The notes beneath the pieces were generated by a model. The model was not told the origin of the DNA. It worked only from the letters and a program-made list of their open reading frames with translations, and made no database searches. From assembly GCA_030546905.1 (NCBI GenBank), contig JAUOPI010000004.1:1-64000 (forward strand): a DNA stretch of 64,000 nt, written 5' to 3'. This document shows positions 7,863 through 18,571 of the stretch, piece after piece. Positions within the stretch are counted from its first letter, which is position 1. The number at the start of each line of letters is the position of its first letter. The DNA is from Granulosicoccaceae sp. 1_MG-2023 (lineage in GTDB: Bacteria; Pseudomonadota; Gammaproteobacteria; Granulosicoccales; Granulosicoccaceae). Made by a program: the position numbers and the translations under genes.

Positions 7863-9827
7863 TTAGCGGGCGATCCGGTTAAGCAGTAATCGGATATCCT
7901 GCAGTTTGACATTCTCCTGGCGCAGCGTGTCTGCCATCCACGCCAGCGTCGCGTCGATAGTCTCGCGATAGGCGGCGCGTTCCTCTTCCGGCAGTGCTTT
8001 ATAGCGTTCGCGTGATTCGCGCAACATACGTGTGGTGTCCAGAATCACCTGGGCGCTGAGTCTGCCCATCAGTTCATCCGGTGCTTCTGCCGGTGACAGT
8101 GCCTGCAGGCGCGGGGCCAGTTCGCGCGCCAATACAATCAACTGATCAATCGTCATTTCCGAGTCGGCCGGAATCTGTAACAAGCGCATCAGACGCCGTG
8201 TGGCTTTGGACGCGGCTTGCAGTTGTGGCGAGATGCCGGTGTCGCTCAGGCCGATGGTGTTCCATTGTTGCAGTAAAAACGCGGCCACGGATTCGGAATG
8301 TACCGGCTCGGCGAGTTTGCGCGAAAATACAATATGTGACTCCAACAGTTGCCAGTCTGTTGCCATACCCTTGAACAGTTTGCCGAAGGCGAGCTTGTAT
8401 TCGCTGTTCTGTGCAAACAAATCCCGCAGCCGGAGAATTTTCACCAGACGCTTGAGGTGTAACTCTTCGTTTTCACCGTAGTGCGCTTTGCCGCTGACCA
8501 GCAGGGCAGAAAGTGTTTTGCGGGCGTGAAAGTAGCGCGTGTCGACCACCGCTGATGCGCATTCGCGCTGGGCGTCGAGAATCTCACACAGTTCTTTCAA
8601 CGATTCCGGATCAGGAAAAGGGTCAAGGTTGAAGAATGTTTTTAAAGAATCCAGTTCGGTGTTGATCAGGCGGTACTGGAATTTTGCCCGTTGCAGGGTG
8701 GGCAGGCAGTTTTTGTAAGCGTGGTCCGGGTGATAATGTGCCGGATCAGACGAGGGCAGCTTGTCCATCATTGCCAGGCTTTCTGCAAGCCCTGCATAAA
8801 CTGCCACGGTCATTTCGCTGCTGCGGGCGATTTCCTGCAGCAGGCTGTTGTCGCTGACCGCGTCAATGGTGTTAACCCAGGACTCGATATGGTCCGGCAG
8901 GCCGGTCAGATGGTGCAGGTTCAGCGTGTCCAGTCCCAGCGAGACCAGTACGCCGGCCCGTTCTTCCAGCTCTTTTGAGCACAGTGCTGCGCTGTCATCG
9001 GTGGTGAAGCAGGCCGGCGATTCCTCGAGCAGGCTCATCACGGTGCGCAAATCGCTGACGGAGCGTTCGCGGATCAGTCCGTAAGCCACGTCCCAGTTCA
9101 GGTCGCGGTCTTCGGCCCGGCGGTTGCGCCGTGAGGCAAAGCCGTGGGTGCCGGGCATGGCGGTTGGCAGCACATTCAGGGCAATTTTGCGCCGCAGGGA
9201 AAATTCCGGATGTGATTGCAGTGCCACGGCCACCGAGAGCAGGAAAGCCTGTTGATTGAGCGGGTCGAAATCGCTGATGGCATCGCTGACCGTGTCACGC
9301 AGTTTGGCCAGCAGCGGTTTGTTTTCCATCGGTGCCTGGGTGTCGCTGTAGAGAAGAAAGTTCTCCACCGGGTGTGACGGGTGATCGTTGTAGAAGATCT
9401 GCACCGGATACAGAATCAGCGGGGCGGAGTATTCCAGTCCGCTTTCCTGGTCCTGCCAGCGTAGAAAATCGGTTGCCAGATAGAGTTGCTTGTCACCACG
9501 GCTTTTGACCAGGGCGGTGCTCATAATGATCTTGTCGCAATGGCGTTTGAGCAAGGCGGCGCGATGGGTGCTGCTGAGCATCTCATCGAACTGCATTGCC
9601 TGCGGTTGCACCGGGCTGCGGATTTCCTGCAAATCGCAACCGCTCAGGCCGATTACCATTTGCCGGGCGTTTTGCAGTTTGTGGGAAAAGGTCTCGGGCG
9701 CCGTTGAGTGCAGTTCCAGTGCGTAAGCGGCGCGACTCCAGTTCAGATACGGCAGGAGGTCGGTAATGTCTTCGTCCCGGCTGCCGGCGTTGTTCTTGTT
9801 CTGTCCGCTATTGGAGGTTGGAGTCAC
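7863..9827 (-). CDS. DUF4011-like protein without helicase motor
   Basis: A 654-residue cytoplasmic protein with no signal peptide or membrane helix. Residues 113-142 contain YLATDFLRW and APLILYPVQ, which resemble the DUF4011 domain that opens a family of large superfamily 1 helicases. Around 480-500, FKGMATDWQLLE resembles the helical insertion of the same helicases. No Walker A, Walker B or later helicase motif is present, and the protein ends in helical, Glu/Arg-rich sequence. The start is a GTG at 9827 with only a weak AAAGGG ribosome site. The next gene to the right carries a related segment. The family link is my reading of short motifs; function is unknown. Confidence 0.6.
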   Translation of the reverse strand: MTPTSNSGQNKNNAGSRDEDITDLLPYLNWSRAAYALELHSTAPETFSHKLQNARQMVIGLSGCDLQEIRSPVQPQAMQFDEMLSSTHRAALLKRHCDKIIMSTALVKSRGDKQLYLATDFLRWQDQESGLEYSAPLILYPVQIFYNDHPSHPVENFLLYSDTQAPMENKPLLAKLRDTVSDAISDFDPLNQQAFLLSVAVALQSHPEFSLRRKIALNVLPTAMPGTHGFASRRNRRAEDRDLNWDVAYGLIRERSVSDLRTVMSLLEESPACFTTDDSAALCSKELEERAGVLVSLGLDTLNLHHLTGLPDHIESWVNTIDAVSDNSLLQEIARSSEMTVAVYAGLAESLAMMDKLPSSDPAHYHPDHAYKNCLPTLQRAKFQYRLINTELDSLKTFFNLDPFPDPESLKELCEILDAQRECASAVVDTRYFHARKTLSALLVSGKAHYGENEELHLKRLVKILRLRDLFAQNSEYKLAFGKLFKGMATDWQLLESHIVFSRKLAEPVHSESVAAFLLQQWNTIGLSDTGISPQLQAASKATRRLMRLLQIPADSEMTIDQLIVLARELAPRLQALSPAEAPDELMGRLSAQVILDTTRMLRESRERYKALPEEERAAYRETIDATLAWMADTLRQENVKLQDIRLLLNRIAR

Positions 9828-10027
9828 TGCGTGCCCTTTTGTTACTGGTCAAAGAATCGTGGCTTGCACTATTCAGGAATCAGACCAGCCCGCCCGCCGC
9901 TGGCGTGCGAAAGGGTTATTCTGTGAACAAGTTTGTCTAAGTGGTTGTTTTTGGCGGTAATGGACGGGGCAAAGAAAAGGCGGCAAAACTGCCGCCTCAG
10001 GTAAAGCGAGTGAACGGGACGATGCCG

Positions 10028-11047
10028 TCAGGCCGATTGCAATTTCAGAATCACCGCCGGTGTCAAGGTATCGTCATGAAGCTCTGTGCTGAGTTGTTCA
10101 ATGTGCTTGCGGATACTGATCTCGGCCGTTTCCGACCGGGCAAGCAGCTCGCTTAGCGACAGCTTGCCGCGTTCTTCGTCGCTGATGCCGCATAGCTTGG
10201 CCAGCTTGACCGTGTCGCTGTGTATCTGTGCGGCGGCCTCGCACAGCGCTTTGAAGCTGTGCCGGCGCGTGTGCCAGTCATTCAGCAGTGCCTCGGCTTC
10301 TTCTGCCGAATGGCAGGTGTGGCGCACGGCCTGGCTGTAGAGCAGGTGCTGTTTGAGTTCGGCCCAGTTGGTCTGGCAGCCGCGGAAACCGTCGCCGAGA
10401 CGCTCGCGGTAGAGCGCATTATTGCGGAAGCTGTCCATCGCTTCGTAAGTCTCGGTCAGCGCGCTCAGGGCTTGCTGCATGGCGTTGCTGCCAAGCGCCG
10501 GAGCGGCGGCGCGCATAGCGTCTTTGATGATCTTTTTCGCTCTGCGGTGCTTACGTGACAGCGGGCCGCCGTCGCGGTAGTCGCGCAGCGCCTGCAGCGT
10601 GCTGTAGAAATCGGGCAGGTAACTGCTGTTGATCACATCGTCATGATCAAGGATCCGGCGTTTGAGCTTTTTCGATTCCTGCCGGGCCGCGCGGTAGATG
10701 TTGAGCACGCGTTTTTCGCTCAGCGGGGCATGGGCAAAAAGGCTGAAGCCGGAAGGTTCCAGGCGCGGTTCCAGTTCAAAACTGGCCAGCCAGAAGAGCG
10801 TGTCCAGCGTCGGCTCGTGTGCGTTGCCGTAGAGCTCGGCGAATTGCCCTGCGTTTCTGAGCTGCTCGAGCTGCAGGGTCCAGCGGCGGATTTTGGCCGG
10901 AAGGCGTTGCAGCTCGCTAAGCGGACGGGCCGACAGCCCCAGACGGCACAGACTGCGTGCATGGCCGGTGATATCGGTTTGCTTGTCCTGCCTCGGCAGC
11001 GATGTGACGCGGCTTGCAGTAGCGGCGCTTTCTCCTTTGCTATTCAT
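10028..11047 (-). CDS. Helical protein related to the insertion region of DUF4011 helicases
   Basis: A 339-residue protein, mostly alpha-helical and rich in Arg, Ala and Leu. The segment FRGCQTNWAELKQHLLYSQ aligns by eye with FKGMATDWQLLESHIVFSR of the neighbouring 654-residue protein, so the two look paralogous in that region. It lacks the DUF4011 motifs and any ATPase motif. The ATG at 11047 is chosen because AGGAGG lies 12 nt upstream; a start 15 codons earlier would place the ribosome site inside the gene. About 200 bp separate it from the downstream gene on the same strand. It is likely to work with that gene, but the role is unknown. Confidence 0.55.
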   Translation of the reverse strand: MNSKGESAATASRVTSLPRQDKQTDITGHARSLCRLGLSARPLSELQRLPAKIRRWTLQLEQLRNAGQFAELYGNAHEPTLDTLFWLASFELEPRLEPSGFSLFAHAPLSEKRVLNIYRAARQESKKLKRRILDHDDVINSSYLPDFYSTLQALRDYRDGGPLSRKHRRAKKIIKDAMRAAAPALGSNAMQQALSALTETYEAMDSFRNNALYRERLGDGFRGCQTNWAELKQHLLYSQAVRHTCHSAEEAEALLNDWHTRRHSFKALCEAAAQIHSDTVKLAKLCGISDEERGKLSLSELLARSETAEISIRKHIEQLSTELHDDTLTPAVILKLQSA

Positions 11048-11160
11048 GCGACTGATGCACCTCCTGACAAATGTTGATGTCGATACGCCCATGTTACTGT
11101 GCCGCCGCTGCGGGCGCCACCAACGCCGGCATAAATACCGGTGTTGGTTCGCTTTTTGGT

Positions 11161-11922
11161 CTATGGGAAAGCGCTGCGCTGTGCTTTTGCCAGCGCCTGT
11201 GGCGTGCCGATGTCGAGCATCCGGGCGTTTTGCAGGGGCAGGGCGGCAACCCGCAGGCCGGCCTCGATTGCCGCGTTGATCACATCACCCACGAATGGTT
11301 CCGCTGGCGGCGTGGGCGTGTGGAACTGCGGCGTCACACAGCGGATATAGTCGTGCAGAAAAGCCGAAAACACCGGTCGCCAGAGTGCGATTGCCCAGGT
11401 CAGTTGCAGCGAGGTCCGTGCGGGCTTGATATGCAGGCGTCTGACCTGCCGGTCGGCGCCGAGCTCGACCATATCGGAGCGCGCCGGGGCGGTGGCCGGA
11501 AACAGGCCCAGCAGCACGTCGCAGTCCTGTGCTTCGAAGCGGTTTTTCAGTTGGCCGAAGGCGTCATCCGGTTGCATGAGGATATCCGGAAAGCCCAGTG
11601 CCACATTGCGCCCCTGCAGCAGCGGGTAGGCCGAATCCAGCGTGAAGGGCGTGCCCCAGGGTTCGGTGGCGTGGATATAGTGCAGGGTCGGCAGTTGCCC
11701 GGTATGCCGGGTAAAGCAGGTTTGTATATCTTCTTTGCCGGGGCGGCTGATTACGATGGCCTGTTCGATGCCGGCGCGCTGCCAGGCCTCGAGCAGAAAC
11801 AGGCCGACCGGGCGCGGCGTTTCGCCGTGCAGACTGACCGCGACGATTTCTTTGCTGATGCCCTGCAGTCCCAGCCGTGTGCCACGGCCGGCGGCGGGGA
11901 ACAGACCGACATAATCACCCAT
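11161..11922 (-). CDS. Sugar-1-phosphate nucleotidyltransferase family protein
   Basis: A 253-residue Rossmann-like nucleotidyltransferase. The N-terminus has the nucleotide-binding loop FPAAGRGTRLG and then the conserved Lys-Glu of GISKEIV. FPDILMQPDD probably supplies the metal-binding Asp, and MLDIGTPQALAKA near the end is the usual closing motif. Enzymes of this family join a sugar phosphate to an NTP to give an NDP-sugar. Its start overlaps the stop of the upstream phosphoesterase gene by 8 bp, so the two are co-translated. The true sugar is not evident, and no other sugar gene adjoins it. Confidence 0.72.
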   Translation of the reverse strand: MGDYVGLFPAAGRGTRLGLQGISKEIVAVSLHGETPRPVGLFLLEAWQRAGIEQAIVISRPGKEDIQTCFTRHTGQLPTLHYIHATEPWGTPFTLDSAYPLLQGRNVALGFPDILMQPDDAFGQLKNRFEAQDCDVLLGLFPATAPARSDMVELGADRQVRRLHIKPARTSLQLTWAIALWRPVFSAFLHDYIRCVTPQFHTPTPPAEPFVGDVINAAIEAGLRVAALPLQNARMLDIGTPQALAKAQRSAFP

Positions 11923-12430
11923 CCGTGAACTCCGTGCTGAACACCCGACGCCATTGCGTGGCCGTGCCGCCGGTTTCCATCAGTACCAGACGGTCGAAGC
12001 GCAAGCGGCTGCCCGGCAGATCGGGTAGTTGTGCCTGCAGTTGCCTGACCGTGATCGCGCCCGGTTCGGCGTAGGCCAGACTGATATGCGGGTGAAAATC
12101 GTGCCGCGCGGGCGCGCCGGGCAGTTGCAGGCTGCGCTCATGCAGCGCTGTCAGCGCGGGCGTGGTGCGCAGCGCCAGCGTGCAGCTTCGATAATAATGC
12201 GCGTGGCACTCAAATCCATGCCCGCTCAGTTGCGGGGCGGGACCGGTGGCAAGTTGCTGAAGTTGAATGAACAGTGCTTGCAGATCCGTGCTGTGCAGCG
12301 GCGAGAGCAATGTCATATGCGGATCGAAGGCGGGGCTGCCAAGCGCTTGCTGCAAGGGCGCGCTGAGCGACCGGAGCTGGGCTTCGTCAGCTTCGCAGGG
12401 ATTGAGCCAGAGGGAATAGCGGGGCGTCAA
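11915..12430 (-). CDS. 2H phosphoesterase / cyclic phosphodiesterase-like protein
   Basis: A 171-residue protein with two HxT/S motifs (DPHMTLLS near residue 37 and HPHISLAY near 113), the catalytic signature of the 2H phosphoesterase superfamily. Members act on 2',3'-cyclic or 1'',2''-cyclic phosphates left by RNA processing, or ligate RNA ends. TTG start at 12430 is supported by a GGAG ribosome site 9 nt upstream. It overlaps the nucleotidyltransferase gene. It most resembles the plant/fungal CPDase type, but the precise substrate cannot be told. Confidence 0.75.
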   Translation of the reverse strand: MTPRYSLWLNPCEADEAQLRSLSAPLQQALGSPAFDPHMTLLSPLHSTDLQALFIQLQQLATGPAPQLSGHGFECHAHYYRSCTLALRTTPALTALHERSLQLPGAPARHDFHPHISLAYAEPGAITVRQLQAQLPDLPGSRLRFDRLVLMETGGTATQWRRVFSTEFTDG

Positions 12431-12483
12431 CCGGGGCTTCTCCGCGTGTTTGCCGGGGTGTGTCCGTGAATCAGAATCAGGGG

Positions 12484-12512
12484 CAAAAAAACGGGGGCCG
12501 CAGCCCCCGTTT
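12484..12512 (-). terminator. Terminator of mdh
   Basis: ACGGGGGC (12491-12498), a CGCA loop and GCCCCCGT (12503-12510) form a strong hairpin. On the minus strand it is followed by a run of seven T. It lies 22 bp past the mdh stop and separates mdh from the phosphoesterase gene. Confidence 0.88.
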
Positions 12513-12534
12513 CAGACGCGCAGGTCCTGTGTGA

Positions 12535-13512
12535 TCAGACCAGGTCAGCGACCGTGTCGCGCTCTTCGCGCAGCTCGGCAACAGTGGCGTCGATTTTGTC
12601 TTTCAGGAAAGCCGGGATTTCCAGGCCCTGAACGATTTTGTAGTCACCGTTTTCGCAGGTGCACGGGAAAGAGAAGATCAGGCCTTCTTCGATACCGTAG
12701 CTGCCGTCACTCGGTACAGCCATGCTGACCCAATCGCCGGCCGGTGTGCCCTGGATCCAGTCACGCATGTGCATCAGTACGCCATTGGCTGCAGAGGCTG
12801 CTGAAGAAGAGCCGCGTGCTTTGATGACGGCCGCGCCGCGCTGGGCAACAGTCGGGATGAAGTACTCGCCGAGCCAGGCTTCGTCGACCAGATCGTTTGC
12901 GGCTTTACCGTTAACAGTGGCCTGAGAAACGTCCGGCACCTGAGTGGCAGAGTGGTTGCCCCAGATGATCATGTTTTTCACGGAACCGATCGCTTCGCCG
13001 GTTTTCTCAGCCAGCTGGCTGATGGCGCGGTTGTGGTCGAGGCGGGTCAGAGCGGTGATGTTGCGCTTGTCGATCTTCGGAGCGTTGGCCGCGAGGATGT
13101 AAGCGTTGGTGTTGGCCGGGTTGCCGACGACGCAGACTTTGCAGTCCGGTTTGGCGTTTTCGCTCAGGGCGTTGCCCAGGGCGCTGAAGATTTTGCCGTT
13201 GTCAGTGAGCAGGTCTTTACGTTCCATGCCCGGACCACGCGGCTTGGCACCGACAAACATCGCGCAATCGGCGTCTTTGAATGCGACATTCGCGTCATCC
13301 GTGCAGATGACGTCCGCCAGCAGCGGGAATGCGCAATCGTCGAGCTCCATTTTGACCGCTTCGAGTACGCCCAGTGCAGGAGTTACTTCGAGCAGTTGCA
13401 GGATGACCGGCTGGTCTTTGCCGTAGAGTTCGCCTGAAGCGACACGGAACAGCAGTGAGTAGCAGATCTGGCCGGCTGCGCCGGTGATGGCAACGCGTTT
13501 GGGTTCAGTCAT
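12535..13512 (-). CDS. mdh: Malate dehydrogenase (NAD-dependent)
   Basis: A 325-residue enzyme interconverting malate and oxaloacetate in the TCA cycle. The N-terminal NAD fold begins ITGAAGQI. The catalytic pair is Asp159 (TRLDHNR) and His187 ([12 protein letters not shown]), with Arg162 nearby. Length and sequence fit the cytosolic-type bacterial malate dehydrogenases, not the shorter E. coli type. A GAGGA ribosome site lies 8 nt before the ATG. It is probably monocistronic, with its own terminator and a long upstream region. Confidence 0.97.
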   Translation of the reverse strand: MTEPKRVAITGAAGQICYSLLFRVASGELYGKDQPVILQLLEVTPALGVLEAVKMELDDCAFPLLADVICTDDANVAFKDADCAMFVGAKPRGPGMERKDLLTDNGKIFSALGNALSENAKPDCKVCVVGNPANTNAYILAANAPKIDKRNITALTRLDHNRAISQLAEKTGEAIGSVKNMIIWGNHSATQVPDVSQATVNGKAANDLVDEAWLGEYFIPTVAQRGAAVIKARGSSSAASAANGVLMHMRDWIQGTPAGDWVSMAVPSDGSYGIEEGLIFSFPCTCENGDYKIVQGLEIPAFLKDKIDATVAELREERDTVADLV

Positions 13513-13844
13513 CGAGAAATCCTCATTTTAATAGGGAGATAGATTACTAATTACGTGCGGAGCCGAGCGAGTGTTTGGGGGAATTCAATTCCGCACGAAG
13601 CCTATCGAGCGGCGCGCAGTCTACCACATTGGCGTGCCGGCGTTTGCCTCAGTGCACAAAAATTATCGCGGAATTTGCGATCGGCAGATCCTTTCGCCCG
13701 GTCAGAGGTGCCAGTATACGTGAGTCTGGGCGGCTGCGGGCGATTGCTGCAAAACTACCCGACCAAGGGCCGGTTGTGCGAAAATTACCGGCTTGATAGT
13801 GAACGATGCGGCGTCTGCCAGGGCCGCGTTTACGGGGAAAAGGC
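13513..13844. other. Divergent intergenic region between mdh and nrdR
   Basis: About 330 bp without a supported gene. It must hold the promoters for leftward mdh and rightward nrdR-ribD. Short open frames have no ribosome site and fall off in composition. No NrdR box or riboswitch was recognised. Confidence 0.5.
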
Positions 13845-14357
13845 ATGCGTTGTCCGTTTTGTGGTGCGAACGATACCAAGGTGATTGACTCGAGGCTGTC
13901 CGGCGACGGGACACAGGTCCGGCGGCGGCGTGAATGCCTTGAGTGCGAGGAGCGTTTCACGACCTATGAGACGGCGGAGCTGTCCCTGCCCAGGGTGATC
14001 AAGAGCCGCGGCAACCGTGAGCCGTTCTCGATGGACAAGCTTTACGCCGGCTTCCAGAAAGCATTGGAAAAACGCCCGGCCAGTGTCGAGGCCATCGATG
14101 CGGCGGTTAACCGGATCAAGCACCGCAGTATGCGTCAGGGCGAGCGCGAGATTAACTCCCGTCTGATCGGCGAGTGGGTGATGGATGAGCTAAAAGAGCT
14201 CGATCAGGTCGCCTATATCCGTTTTGCCTCGGTCTACCGCAGCTTTGAAGACGCGGCGGCTTTCCGTGAAGCGCTCGATCGCCTTGAAACCGAGCCCGAC
14301 GCCGGTCAGCGCGAACAACAACTGCCGCTGCTGGACGGGGAGGAGCCGGACGCATGA
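13845..14357 (+). CDS. nrdR: Transcriptional repressor NrdR
   Basis: A 170-residue regulator of ribonucleotide reductase genes. An N-terminal zinc ribbon has Cys3, Cys6, Cys31 and Cys34 ([16 protein letters not shown]), followed by an ATP-cone domain at about 49-139 ([13 protein letters not shown] onward). The ATG at 13845 is chosen because the family starts MRCPFC and the purine-rich GGGGAAAAGG lies just upstream; an in-frame ATG 13 codons earlier is unlikely. It overlaps ribD by ATGA, the usual arrangement. Confidence 0.95.
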   Translation: MRCPFCGANDTKVIDSRLSGDGTQVRRRRECLECEERFTTYETAELSLPRVIKSRGNREPFSMDKLYAGFQKALEKRPASVEAIDAAVNRIKHRSMRQGEREINSRLIGEWVMDELKELDQVAYIRFASVYRSFEDAAAFREALDRLETEPDAGQREQQLPLLDGEEPDA

Positions 14358-15448
14358 ATCACGAAGCGCTTATGGCACGGGCCATCCGTCTGGCCCGTCA
14401 CGGCCTTTACACCACCGAACCGAATCCGCGGGTCGGCTGCGTGCTGGTGAAAAACGGCCGGATCGTCGGTGAGGGCTTTCACGCCCGTGCCGGTCAGGGG
14501 CATGCCGAGGTGCAGGCGCTGGCCGATGCCGGCTCGGATGCGCGCGGCAGTACCGCCTATGTCACGCTGGAGCCGTGCTCGCACACGGGGCGAACGCCGC
14601 CCTGTGCCGATGCCCTCATCAAGGCCGGTGTCACGCAGGTTGTCGCGGCCATGACCGATCCCAATCCGCTGGTCGCCGGCTGCGGTCTGGCGCGTTTGCG
14701 TGATGCCGGAATTACGGTTCTCAGCGGTGTGCTTGAGGCGCAGGCGCGGGCGCTGAATCCCGGTTTTATCAAACGCATGCAGACCGGCCTGCCGTGGGTG
14801 CGTATCAAGCTCGCATCCAGCCTTGACGGGCGCACCGCCATGGCCTCCGGCGAAAGTGTCTGGATTACCGGGCCGGCAGCGCGTGCCGATGTGCAGCGTC
14901 TGCGTGCGCGCAGCGGTTGTGTGCTGACCGGCAGCGGTACGGTCAGGTATGACAATCCGTCGCTTAATGTGCGCCTGAGCGCCGAGGAACTCGGTATCGA
15001 CGGCGAGGTGCGTCAGCCGCTGCGGGCGGTGATTGCCGGTCGCGGCGACATCGATCCTGCGGCAAAGCTGTTCAGCTTGCCCGGTCCGGTGCGGGTCTAC
15101 TCGCGGGTGCCGTTCCGCCTCAGCCGGGCCTGTGACAGCAATGTGGTGAGCGCCGGTGAGGGGCATTTGCCGCTGCGGCCGGTGCTTGAGGATCTGGCCG
15201 CGCTGGGCGTCAATGAGGTGCATGTCGAGGCCGGCGCCGGGCTTGCCGGAGCTCTGGTCGGTGCGGGGCTGGCCGATGAGATCGTGCTCTATATGGCCTG
15301 TCACCTGATGGGCGATGAAGGCCTGCCGTTGTTTCGGCTGCCCGGTCTGCAGGCCATGCATGAGCGGCTTGCTCTGGAACTGCAGGAGGTGCGTCAGATC
15401 GGTGTTGATCTGCGTCTGGTCTTGCGGCCGGCGGCGCCGGGCGCCTGA
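14354..15448 (+). CDS. ribD: Bifunctional riboflavin deaminase/reductase RibD
   Basis: A 364-residue fusion enzyme for the second and third steps of riboflavin synthesis. The deaminase domain has His50-Ala-Glu52 and the zinc cysteines Cys75 and Cys84 ([12 protein letters not shown]). The reductase domain begins near [16 protein letters not shown] at about 149. It is translationally coupled to nrdR. ribE follows after 80 bp, consistent with an nrdR-ribD-ribE unit; the later ribBA and ribH genes are not present in the window. Confidence 0.96.
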   Translation: MNHEALMARAIRLARHGLYTTEPNPRVGCVLVKNGRIVGEGFHARAGQGHAEVQALADAGSDARGSTAYVTLEPCSHTGRTPPCADALIKAGVTQVVAAMTDPNPLVAGCGLARLRDAGITVLSGVLEAQARALNPGFIKRMQTGLPWVRIKLASSLDGRTAMASGESVWITGPAARADVQRLRARSGCVLTGSGTVRYDNPSLNVRLSAEELGIDGEVRQPLRAVIAGRGDIDPAAKLFSLPGPVRVYSRVPFRLSRACDSNVVSAGEGHLPLRPVLEDLAALGVNEVHVEAGAGLAGALVGAGLADEIVLYMACHLMGDEGLPLFRLPGLQAMHERLALELQEVRQIGVDLRLVLRPAAPGA

Positions 15449-15528
15449 GTCTTTGTCGCCGGGTTGATTGGCCTTGCCCGGTTGCGCGCTTATACTCAGC
15501 GCTATAAACGGCTTGCGGAGTTTGCAGA

Positions 15529-16191
15529 ATGTTCACAGGTATCATCCAGTCGGTCGGCACAGTGGCCGGCATCACCAGTCAGGGTGTCGACAAACGGGTT
15601 CGTATTAACACGGGTAAGATTGACACCGCCGGTATCGCACTGGGTGACAGTATCGCGGTCAACGGTGTGTGCCTGACGGCGGTCGCTATCGATGCCGGCA
15701 GTTTTACTGCCGATGTGTCGGGCGAGACCATCGCGCATACGACCTTCCGCGATATGCAGCAGGGTACGCGGGTAAATCTGGAGCTGGCCCTGACGCCGCA
15801 GACCCATCTCGGCGGCCATATGGTCAGCGGTCATGTGGACGGCGTCGGCGAGGTGCTCAGCATCCGTGAAGACGGCAAGTCCCTGCGCTATGAGTTCAGC
15901 ATCGATCCGTCCCTGCAGCACTATGTGGCGCGCAAAGGTTCGATTTGCATCAATGGGGTGAGCCTGACGGTCAACGGCGTGAGCGGTAACCGATTCGACG
16001 TCAATCTGGTGCCGCACACCGTGCAGGAAACCACGCTCGGTGATCTGAAAGCCGGCAGCCCGGTGAACCTCGAAGTCGATATTATCGCGCGTTATCTGGA
16101 GCGTCTGCTGAGCGGCGGCATGCCGGCGCGTGAGGGCGCAGGGCGTATTGACGAAGAGTTCCTTGCTAAAGCCGGCATCATATCCACTTAA
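15529..16191 (+). CDS. ribE: Riboflavin synthase alpha subunit
   Basis: A 220-residue enzyme that dismutates two lumazines to riboflavin. It has two lumazine-binding repeats (each with an N-G-V-x-L-T element: VNGVCLTAV near 44 and INGVSLTVN near 144). The start MFTGIIQ is the family norm, with a GGAG ribosome site upstream. The ATG follows a gap of 80 bp after ribD; no FMN riboswitch fold was recognised there. Confidence 0.95.
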   Translation: MFTGIIQSVGTVAGITSQGVDKRVRINTGKIDTAGIALGDSIAVNGVCLTAVAIDAGSFTADVSGETIAHTTFRDMQQGTRVNLELALTPQTHLGGHMVSGHVDGVGEVLSIREDGKSLRYEFSIDPSLQHYVARKGSICINGVSLTVNGVSGNRFDVNLVPHTVQETTLGDLKAGSPVNLEVDIIARYLERLLSGGMPAREGAGRIDEEFLAKAGIIST

Positions 16192-16262
16192 TCACTTTAT
16201 TTAGTTGTGCTGTGTTCGCTAGAATAGCCGGTTTTACTCATCATCAACCGGAGCCCAATTTC

Positions 16263-16694
16263 ATGGCGATCGAACGCACTATCTCTATCATCAAACCTGA
16301 CGCTGTTGCTAAAAATGTCATCGGCAAGATCTACAGCCGTTTCGAAGACGCAGGTCTGCAGATCGTCGCTGCCAAGATGGTTCATCTGTCTAAAGAGCAG
16401 GCTGAGGCGTTTTACGCGGTTCACGCAGAGCGTCCTTTCTATAACGATCTTGTGGCCTTTATGACTTCCGGCCCGGTGATGGTTCAGGTCCTCGAAGGTG
16501 AAGGCGCTATCGCTAAAAACCGCGAAGTGATGGGTGCGACTAACCCGAAAGAAGCAGCTCCGGGCACGATCCGCGCTGATTTCGCTGCGTCTATCGACGA
16601 AAATGCCGTACACGGTTCCGATGCACCGGAAACTGCGGCTCAGGAAATTGCTTTCTTCTTCGGTGAAGACGGCATTTGCCCGCGTACACGCTAA
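16263..16694 (+). CDS. ndk: Nucleoside diphosphate kinase
   Basis: A 143-residue enzyme that balances NTP pools by phosphate transfer through a phosphohistidine. The catalytic His117 lies in [10 protein letters not shown], and the N-terminus [10 protein letters not shown] is typical. The ATG at 16263 gives the usual family length and has GGAG about 11 nt upstream; the longer open frame lacks support. A -10-like TAGAAT at 16220-16225 suggests its own promoter. rlmN follows after 15 bp, as in many gammaproteobacteria. Confidence 0.96.
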   Translation: MAIERTISIIKPDAVAKNVIGKIYSRFEDAGLQIVAAKMVHLSKEQAEAFYAVHAERPFYNDLVAFMTSGPVMVQVLEGEGAIAKNREVMGATNPKEAAPGTIRADFAASIDENAVHGSDAPETAAQEIAFFFGEDGICPRTR

Positions 16695-16709
16695 GCCGCA
16701 GGTATCGTT

Positions 16710-17809
<1,100 letters not shown>

Positions 17810-17813
<4 letters not shown>

Positions 17814-18571
17814 TGAACACCCGCTTGATCTTACCGCTGCTGCTGACGCTGCTGGCCCTGCAGGCCTGTGTCAGTACGCCCAAAGAGGGCGAGAGCAGGC
17901 AAAAAGCCGCGCAATACAATGCGCAGCTCGGTCTTAACTACATGAACCGTCAGGGCGATCTTGAGCAGGCACGTATCAAGCTCGAGCGCGCGCTTGAGCA
18001 GGACGACAGCAACCCTCTGGCGCACGCGGCCTATGCACAACTGCAGGCACGCGTCGGTAATCCGCAACGGGCCGAGCGGCATTTCAAGAAAGCCATCGAT
18101 CTGGAGCCGCTGAATGCGGCCAACAACAACGCCTACGGGGTGTTTTTGTGCAGCCGTAACCGGGTCGACGAAGCGATCGAGCAGTTCGAAACGGCGGTGG
18201 ATAACCGCTATTACAAGACCCCTGAACAGGCGCTGGACAACGCCGGCATCTGTTTGCTCGAAGCCGGTCGTATGGCCGGGGCGGAGGCCTATCTGGCGCG
18301 TGCGGTGAAAGCCAATCCGCGTTATTCACCGACTCTGCTGAACCTGACCGAACTGAATCTTAAAGCCGGCCGCCTGACGCTGGCCGATGCCTACTACAAT
18401 CGCTACGAAAAAGTAGGTAAAACCTCGCCGCGGAGCCTGTTGCTGGGCTATCGCGTACGCAATGCGCAGGGAGACGTGGCTGGTGCACGCTCACTGTCCA
18501 ACACCTTGCTGAGCCGCTTCCCTCAATCGGAAGAGGCCGGCGAACTGCTGACATCCGGTATCGATGACTGA
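17810..18571 (+). CDS. pilW: Type IV pilus biogenesis TPR lipoprotein PilW/PilF
   Basis: A 253-residue lipoprotein; the signal ends at LLALQAC (Cys20). The rest is a series of TPR helices (for example [20 protein letters not shown]). In type IV pilus systems this pilotin helps the secretin PilQ assemble in the outer membrane. It is translationally coupled to rlmN and overlaps rodZ by 8 bp. An ATG one codon later (17813) is equally possible. Position between rlmN and rodZ is the standard one. Confidence 0.92.

Noticed and set aside
15449-15528. Possible FMN riboswitch before ribE
   Set aside because: The 80-bp gap is too short and lacks the conserved FMN aptamer segments.
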